Shown here piece after piece: positions 34,491 through 39,400 of a DNA stretch of 39,400 nucleotides (position 1 is its first letter; every line of letters starts with the position of its first letter). The position numbers and the translations under genes were made by a program. The notes beneath the pieces were generated by a model, which ran no database searches, was not told the DNA's origin, and worked only from the letters and a program-made list of their open reading frames with translations. The DNA lies in contig JAHEJD010000009.1 in NCBI GenBank assembly GCA_024639005.1, positions 24,147 to 63,546 on the forward strand, in the 5' to 3' direction. Source of the DNA: Chromatiaceae bacterium. Lineage in GTDB: Bacteria; Pseudomonadota; Gammaproteobacteria; Chromatiales; Chromatiaceae.

Positions 34491-36284
34491 ATGCTGCACG
34501 AACAGCGCATCATCTCCAGCGACGATGCCCCTACGCTTGCCGACCTGTTCAACGAACGCTGCATGCGTTCGGCCAATGCCCTCGCCTACGTGCAACACCG
34601 CGACGGTGACTGGCGAGAGTACACCTGGGAAGCGACGCGTGCCGCGGTAGCGCGCTGGCAGGCGGCGTTGATCGCCGATGGCCTTTGCCCCGGGGAACGT
34701 GTTGCGATCATGTGCAGCAATCGCTGGGAGTGGGTGGTCTGCGATCAGGCCGCGCAAGGTCTCGGCCTGGTCACGGTCCCCGTGTACACGAACGATCGCG
34801 CGGACAATATTGCCTGGATACTGGCGGACGCCGGTGCGAGCATGCTGATGCTGGAGACCGTGGCGCAATGGAAGAGCCTCGCGGACCGGCACGATCTGCC
34901 TGCGGTGTTGCAGCGGGTGGTCTGTCTGGAAGACACGGTCGATGGCAGCAATACCGTCGTCGCACTGCGGGATTGGCTGAGCGTTGGATCACCGCCCTAT
35001 CACTGCCAGCCGGGGGAGCCCGACAGCCTGGCTACCATTGTCTATACCTCGGGCACCACCGGCCGACCCAAGGGCGTGATGCTGAGCCATCGAAACATTC
35101 TGTTCAATGTCCAGGCCGCGCTCAAGCTGTTCGATGTGTTCGAACACGATCTGATGTTGTCCTTCCTGCCGCTGTCGCATGCCTTCGAGCGCACAGTAGG
35201 TTATTACCTGCCGATGAGCACAGGGACCGCCATTGCCTACAATCGGTCTATCCCGCAGTTGGCCGAGGATCTGGCGGCGATACAACCCAGCCTTATGATC
35301 TCGGTACCGCGCATCTTCGAGCGGGTTTACGCAAAGATCATGGACAAGCTGGCCACTGAGCCCTTGTTGAAGAGAAGACTGTTCGACGCGGCGGTGAGCA
35401 TCGGCTGGGCAAGGTTTCTGTACCGCCAGGGGCGCGGCCCGTGGCGCCCCGAGCAGCTGCTTTTTTCCGTCCTCGATCTGATGGTCGGCCGTAAGGTGCG
35501 TGCGAAGCTCGGGGGGCGACTGCGCTTTACCGTCTGTGGTGGCGCGGCGCTGGCACCCGAAGTCGCAAGGCTGTTCATCGGCCTGGGCATCCCGGTCGTG
35601 CAGGGCTACGGTCTCACCGAGACTTCGCCGATCATCAGCGCAAACCCTCTCCGCGATAATCTGCCTGCCTCGGTGGGTGTCCCCTTGCCCGGTATCGAGG
35701 TGCGTATCGGACCAGGCGACGAATTGCTGACGCGCAGTCCCAGCGTCATGTTGGGCTACTGGAACAACGCCGGGGCGACACGCAAGGTCATCGATCCCGA
35801 CGGTTGGCTGCACACGGGCGACAGGGCCTCTGTTAGCGCCGCCGGACACATCCATATCACCGGGCGGAGCAAAGACATCATTGTGCTGTCGAACGGCGAG
35901 AAGGTTCCGCCCAGTGACATGGAGAATGCGATAGTGCTGGACGCCCTGGTCGACCAGGTCATGGTGATCGGCGAAGGAAGACCCTACCTCAGTGCCCTGG
36001 TGGTACCCAACCCGGATGGATTTGCCAAAGTGGGCCAGATCCTCCACCTCGGCCCGGCGAATGAAGGTACCTGGTCTGATGAGACTGTCCACTCGCTTCT
36101 GATGCAGCATGTCCAGCAGCGCACCGCCACGTTTCCCGGCTATGCGCAGGTGCGTAGGCTAGCGATCGTCCCAGAACCCTGGACGCCGGACAATGGTCTG
36201 GCGACGCCGACGCTCAAGCTGCGCAGAAATGAGATCCTGCGGCGCTATCATCATCTGACGGAACAACTGTATGCCGGGCACTGA
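34491..36284 (+). CDS. Long-chain fatty acid-CoA ligase
   Basis: 597-residue AMP-binding ligase that activates fatty acids to acyl-CoA through an acyl-adenylate. Motifs are VYTSGTTGRPKGVMLSHRNI (P-loop-like, about residue 185), FLPLSHAFERTVGYY, GYGLTETSPIIS, LHTGDRASVSAAGHIHITGRSKDII and SNGEKVPP with the hinge. The SHAFER and EKVPP variants are those of the FAA1/FadD15 long-chain subgroup rather than E. coli FadD. GGAGGA lies eight bases before the ATG. It supplies substrate for FadE-FadJ-FadI and overlaps the thioesterase gene by 14 bases. Confidence 0.93.
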   Translation: MLHEQRIISSDDAPTLADLFNERCMRSANALAYVQHRDGDWREYTWEATRAAVARWQAALIADGLCPGERVAIMCSNRWEWVVCDQAAQGLGLVTVPVYTNDRADNIAWILADAGASMLMLETVAQWKSLADRHDLPAVLQRVVCLEDTVDGSNTVVALRDWLSVGSPPYHCQPGEPDSLATIVYTSGTTGRPKGVMLSHRNILFNVQAALKLFDVFEHDLMLSFLPLSHAFERTVGYYLPMSTGTAIAYNRSIPQLAEDLAAIQPSLMISVPRIFERVYAKIMDKLATEPLLKRRLFDAAVSIGWARFLYRQGRGPWRPEQLLFSVLDLMVGRKVRAKLGGRLRFTVCGGAALAPEVARLFIGLGIPVVQGYGLTETSPIISANPLRDNLPASVGVPLPGIEVRIGPGDELLTRSPSVMLGYWNNAGATRKVIDPDGWLHTGDRASVSAAGHIHITGRSKDIIVLSNGEKVPPSDMENAIVLDALVDQVMVIGEGRPYLSALVVPNPDGFAKVGQILHLGPANEGTWSDETVHSLLMQHVQQRTATFPGYAQVRRLAIVPEPWTPDNGLATPTLKLRRNEILRRYHHLTEQLYAGH

Positions 36285-36666
36285 ACGCAACGACGGACGT
36301 GAATTGACTTATCGCGTCGTGGCGATGCCGGCGGACACCAATGCCTTCGGCGACATCTTCGGCGGTTGGCTGATGTCCCAGGTGGATATCGCCGGCAGCA
36401 TTCTCGCTCTCCGCGAGGCCGAAGGAAGGGTTGCGACCGTCGCCGTCAAAGAGTTTCGTTTTCTTGCGCCGGTTGCGGTCGGTGACCTGATCAGCTGCTA
36501 TGCCGAGGTCCAGCGACGAGGCCAGAGCTCCATTACGGTGCACGTAATCGCCGAGGCCTGTCGCCAGCTCGAGGCCCATCGCGTCTGCATGGTCGCCGAT
36601 GCCACATTGGTCTACGTGGCGCTGAACGAGGACGGTCGCCCCCGCCACCTGCCTGCGTCCAGCTGA
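36271..36666 (+). CDS. Acyl-CoA thioesterase (hotdog fold, YciA-like)
   Basis: 131 residues with one hotdog domain. YRVVAMPADTNAFGDIFGGWLMSQVDIAGSI contains the catalytic Asn-Asp region typical of YciA/BFIT-type acyl-CoA thioesterases. VKEFRFLAPVAVGDLISCYAEV and a YVALNEDGRPR C-terminus follow. It hydrolyses acyl-CoA to free acid and CoA. Ending a beta-oxidation operon, it may relieve CoA sequestration by poorly degraded chains (inference). Confidence 0.9.
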   Translation: MPGTERNDGRELTYRVVAMPADTNAFGDIFGGWLMSQVDIAGSILALREAEGRVATVAVKEFRFLAPVAVGDLISCYAEVQRRGQSSITVHVIAEACRQLEAHRVCMVADATLVYVALNEDGRPRHLPASS

Positions 36667-36719
36667 TCTCGAGGTTCGTTCTCCTCTGCGCTTGGCGATT
36701 TGATTGGCCCACCAACTGC

Positions 36720-36733
36720 CTGATATTGATCAA
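36720..36733 (+). promoter_or_regulatory. FNR/ANR-like binding site
   Basis: CTGAT-ATTG-ATCAA matches the FNR consensus TTGAT-N4-ATCAA at 9 of 10 defined bases. It is centred at 36726.5, 67 bases before the PCuAC start, so a class II start site would fall near 36768, inside the 127-base gap. It suggests oxygen-responsive control of the PCuAC-TRAP operon. A clear -10 box was not found. Confidence 0.5.
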
Positions 36734-36793
36734 TGCGCCACGGTATGCGTGAGGATAGCCTTGTAGTCCAGCAGTTACTTGGGGGAGCACTGC

Positions 36794-37267
36794 ATGAAAT
36801 CGACGAAACGACCGGGCCGGCGTCAAGCCGGTGCACTCATGCTTTTGCTGGCACTGAGCGCCGGCGTGTCCGCCGACGGCATCGCCGACAAGGTGTCGGT
36901 CGGCGACCCCTATGTTCGCGCAGTGCCGCCGGTCGTGAAGACCAGCGCTGCCTTCATGCAGCTGCGCAGCGACAACGACACGGAGGAGTTTTTGGTGAGT
37001 GCCAGCACGCCTGCGGCCGCGGCGGTGGAACTGCATACCCATACCATGGACGAAGGGGTAATGCGCATGCGGCAGGTACCGCAGATCCAGCTGCCACCGA
37101 ATACGACCGTCTCTCTCGAACCCGGCGGCCTGCACATCATGCTTTTTGATCTCAAGGCGCCGCTTTCACCCGGTGATGAACTCCCGATCACCCTGACCTT
37201 TTCAGACGGGTCGAGCAAGGCGGTGACTGCCGAAGTACGTTCGGTGCAGCGGATGATGAAGCATTGA
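36794..37267 (+). CDS. PCuAC periplasmic copper chaperone
   Basis: 157 residues from the ATG at 36794 (GGGGGAG upstream). A signal peptide (about residues 1-27, cleavage near VSADG) is followed by the DUF461/PCuAC fold. The Cu(I) motif is complete: His81, Met92, His114 and Met116 fit H-x10-M-x21-H-x-M exactly. His83 and Met85 are nearby. Members deliver Cu(I) to the CuA site of cytochrome oxidase or to other periplasmic cuproenzymes. Its stop overlaps the start of the TRAP receptor gene (ATGA), so the two are co-translated, an unusual partnership. Confidence 0.93.
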   Translation: MKSTKRPGRRQAGALMLLLALSAGVSADGIADKVSVGDPYVRAVPPVVKTSAAFMQLRSDNDTEEFLVSASTPAAAAVELHTHTMDEGVMRMRQVPQIQLPPNTTVSLEPGGLHIMLFDLKAPLSPGDELPITLTFSDGSSKAVTAEVRSVQRMMKH

Positions 37268-38370
37268 GGCGCCCTGTGCGAACGCTGGGCGGCATCTCAC
37301 TTGCATCGATTTTGGCGATTGCACTGGCTGGCTGCGACACGGCTGAGCAGGCGCCGCCGCAGGTCGAAAAGACACAGCAGCGCTTCACACTCAAGCTTGC
37401 CGAGACCTGGGGCCCGAACTTCCCGATACTGGGCGACACTACGAAGCAGCTTGCGGAAACGGTCGACAGGATGTCTGACGGTCGCCTGAAGATAACGATT
37501 GACTCGTCGAACAAGCACAAATCGCCATTTGGAATACTCGATTTAGTGAAGGCTGGCCAGTACGACATCGGCCATTCGGCATCCTATTACTGGAAGGGTA
37601 AGGACCCAAATACACTGTTCTTCACGACCATGCCCTTCGGCATGACAGCGCCGGAGCAGTACGCCTGGTTTTACTACGGTGGTGGTGTTGAACTCATGGA
37701 AGAGGCCTACGCAAGACATGGTGTGCTGTCTTTTCCCGGCGGCAATACCGGCAACCAGATGGGTGGGTGGTTCCGAAAGGAGATCAACTCAGTCGAAGAC
37801 CTACAGGGGCTGAAGATACGCATCCCGGGCTTTGCCGGCGAGATCCTGGCCAAGCTGGGCGCAAAACCTATCAATATCCCGTCTGGCGAGCTGTACACGG
37901 CACTCGAACGCAACACCATTGATGCACTGGAATGGGTCGGGCCCGGCCTCGACTTCCGCATGGGTTTCCACAAGATTGCACCCTATTACTACACCGGCTG
38001 GCACGAGCCAGCGAGCGAGCTTCAGTTCCTGATAAACCGGCGTTCCTGGGACCAGCTCCCGTCAGACCTCCAGGAAATCCTGCGCGTTGCGATGCGCGCG
38101 GCCGCCTATGACATGTATGCCCGCTCCTACCATGAAAACGCTGTCGCCTGGGCAATGATTCAGTCGGAATATCCGAATGTACAAGTCAGGACCTTCCCGA
38201 CATCGGTCATCGCTGCCATGCGCAAGGCCAATGACGAGCTAATTAGCGAGTTCGCAGAGGCTGATCCCCTGTCCCGCCAGATCATCGATTCCCAGGCACG
38301 GTATCTGGCCAAGGCTCGGACCTGGACGGCCATCTCCGACCAGGCCTATCTGAATAGCCTGGACGACTGA
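37264..38370 (+). CDS. TRAP transporter solute-binding lipoprotein (DctP family)
   Basis: 368 residues. The N-terminus is a lipoprotein signal: a hydrophobic stretch, then LAGC with lipid-modified Cys24. This differs from the freely soluble TRAP receptors usual in Gram-negative bacteria. The DctP fold follows: FTLKLAETWGPNF, LKIRIPGFAGEILAKLGA with the carboxylate-binding Arg, and ALEWVGPGLDFRMGF. The GWHEPASELQFLINR region resembles the TakP-like 2-oxoacid-binding group. The substrate is probably an organic acid. DctQ and DctM genes follow in order. Confidence 0.92.
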   Translation: MRRPVRTLGGISLASILAIALAGCDTAEQAPPQVEKTQQRFTLKLAETWGPNFPILGDTTKQLAETVDRMSDGRLKITIDSSNKHKSPFGILDLVKAGQYDIGHSASYYWKGKDPNTLFFTTMPFGMTAPEQYAWFYYGGGVELMEEAYARHGVLSFPGGNTGNQMGGWFRKEINSVEDLQGLKIRIPGFAGEILAKLGAKPINIPSGELYTALERNTIDALEWVGPGLDFRMGFHKIAPYYYTGWHEPASELQFLINRRSWDQLPSDLQEILRVAMRAAAYDMYARSYHENAVAWAMIQSEYPNVQVRTFPTSVIAAMRKANDELISEFAEADPLSRQIIDSQARYLAKARTWTAISDQAYLNSLDD

Positions 38371-38445
38371 CGGCAGCCGGCGCAACTGCCCGTCGAGCGG
38401 GTATTCGTCTACCATAGCGATTCTCCCGTTGAACTTGAGCTGTGC

Positions 38446-38988
38446 ATGACGACACGACTGCTCAATGCTGAACGATTCTTCGACCGGTTCTCCGACTGGG
38501 TTGGCCGCTTTGCGGCGATTCTGCTGCTGATGCTGGTAGCGAGCGTCTTCTACAACGTGATCATGCGCTACCTGTTCAACGATGTGTCGATCGGCATGCA
38601 GGAGCTGGAATGGCACCTCTACGCGATGGTTTTTCTGTTTGGCGTCGCCTATACCCTGAATGCTGGAGGCCACGTCCGGGTGGACATACTCTACGAGCGC
38701 AAGCACCCGAAGACGCGCGCCGCAATCGATATCCTGGGGGTCCTGTTTTTTCTTTGGCCCTTCTGTCTGCTGGTCACCTTCTACGGCGTCGGATTTGCCT
38801 TTGAGGCCTACGACATGGGAGAGAAGAGCGGCGACCCCGGCGGGCTGCCCCACCGCTGGATCATCAAGGCCATGATCTCGATTTCTTTCCTTTTCGTGCT
38901 GATCAGCAGCATCGGCTTTCTGCTGCGCTCACTCAACAGGTTCCTCGATCCGACAAAGCCGCACGATCAATACACCGGCAATCCCTGA
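38446..38988 (+). CDS. TRAP transporter small permease (DctQ)
   Basis: 180-residue DctQ-type membrane subunit with four hydrophobic helices (about residues 20-42, 60-72, 90-112, 140-165). The family motif region MQELEWHLYAMVFLFGVAYTL and HVRVDILYERKHPKTRAAID is present. It lies 75 bases after the receptor gene and 23 bases before dctM. It bridges the receptor to the large permease in sodium-driven uptake. Confidence 0.92.
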   Translation: MTTRLLNAERFFDRFSDWVGRFAAILLLMLVASVFYNVIMRYLFNDVSIGMQELEWHLYAMVFLFGVAYTLNAGGHVRVDILYERKHPKTRAAIDILGVLFFLWPFCLLVTFYGVGFAFEAYDMGEKSGDPGGLPHRWIIKAMISISFLFVLISSIGFLLRSLNRFLDPTKPHDQYTGNP

Positions 38989-39011
38989 GTCGCTGAGCGA
39001 AGGATGGCCCA

Positions 39012-39400
39012 ATGATCGGCGTCATAATGTTCTTCACGGCACTCCTGCTACTGCTGTTGGGTTTCCCTGTCGCGTTCACCTTCGGCGGCGTTGCGGTGAT
39101 CTTTGGCGTACTCGCCGAGGGATCGGACTTGTTCGCTTTCATGCCGTTTCGTATCTACAGCATCATGCAGAACAGCATCCTGATGGCGGTACCGCTGTTC
39201 GTTTTTATGGGTGTCGTGCTGCAGAAGACCCAGCTTGCCGAGCAGCTACTGGAGTCTATGGGGCGACTGTTCGGCAGCATGCGTGGCGGGCTGGCCGTAT
39301 CCACTGTCCTGGTCGGCGCGCTGCTGGCCGCCTCGACCGGCGTTGTGGGGGCCAGCGTCGTGGCGATGGGCGTCATCTCGCTGCCCGTCATGTTGAAACA
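39012..39400 (+). CDS. TRAP transporter large permease (DctM), 3' end outside window
   Basis: The first 129 residues of a DctM subunit are visible before the window ends. The start at ATG 39012 gives the usual opening helix (MIGVIMFFTALLLLLLGFPVAF). AVPLFVFMGVVLQKT and a Gly/Ala-rich helix, STVLVGALLAASTGVVGASV, match the conserved DctM core. It is the ion-coupled channel subunit for the receptor and small permease just upstream. Confidence 0.93.
   Translation, partial: MIGVIMFFTALLLLLLGFPVAFTFGGVAVIFGVLAEGSDLFAFMPFRIYSIMQNSILMAVPLFVFMGVVLQKTQLAEQLLESMGRLFGSMRGGLAVSTVLVGALLAASTGVVGASVVAMGVISLPVMLK

Noticed and set aside
34989-36110. 373-codon open frame on the minus strand inside the acyl-CoA ligase gene
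   Set aside because: It is antisense to a gene with all AMP-ligase motifs, has no recognisable domain, and long antisense frames are expected in GC-rich coding DNA.

Overview
The window is about 39.4 kb of GC-rich, gene-dense chromosome from a gammaproteobacterium. The evidence is the lepB-DUF4845-rnc-era-recO-pdxJ block, a barA/gacS-cysM-rlmD neighbourhood, a nagZ-hpt-MTI phosphorylase cluster, and an E. coli-type fatty acid degradation set (membrane FadE, FadI, FadJ, FadD). No rRNA, tRNA, CRISPR, phage or transposase gene was seen. The order (Chromatiales-like or another sulfur or marine lineage) cannot be settled from this sequence alone.

Layout. 1-4230 (+): signal peptidase, RNase III, Era, RecO, PdxJ. 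4263-4366: a structured palindromic repeat between convergent genes. 4394-6784 (-): a BarA/GacS-type hybrid kinase with almost no periplasmic domain. 6877-14042 (+): cysM, a catalytically dead-looking PolB-type exonuclease homologue, rlmD, then an overlapping run of CYTH protein, peptide-binding lipoprotein, L,D-transpeptidase-fold protein and two permeases, with no ATPase gene. 14020-14433 (-): a FliL-like exported protein. 14476-14659 and 17682-17865: two copies of a 184-bp MITE-like element bracketing nagZ, hpt, MTI phosphorylase and dsbB. 17868-21148 (+): DUF4124 protein, RecQ, a Gly-rich TerB/DUF533-like protein.

21353-25659 (-) is the most interesting part. It is a bufferin-type RiPP operon (six-Cys precursor BufA, MNIO/DUF692 enzyme BufB, DUF2063 partner BufC) that runs, through start/stop overlaps, into an OmpR-type regulator and a membrane histidine kinase. 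It is flanked on both sides by gene wreckage: a GMC oxidoreductase 3' stub (21151-21351) and an internally deleted ArsR-rhodanese gene (25856-26072). Bufferins are recently described copper-binding peptides, so this looks like a copper-handling cassette with its own two-component system.

26332-36666 (+): a class V aminotransferase-fold enzyme and a YiiX-like papain-fold protein between AT-rich spacers, then a tightly packed beta-oxidation operon ending in an acyl-CoA thioesterase. 36794-39400 (+): a PCuAC copper chaperone translationally overlapped with a lipoprotein-type TRAP solute receptor, then DctQ and the start of DctM. An FNR/ANR-like box lies 60 bp upstream of this operon. Copper therefore appears twice in the accessory half of the window (bufferin and PCuAC).
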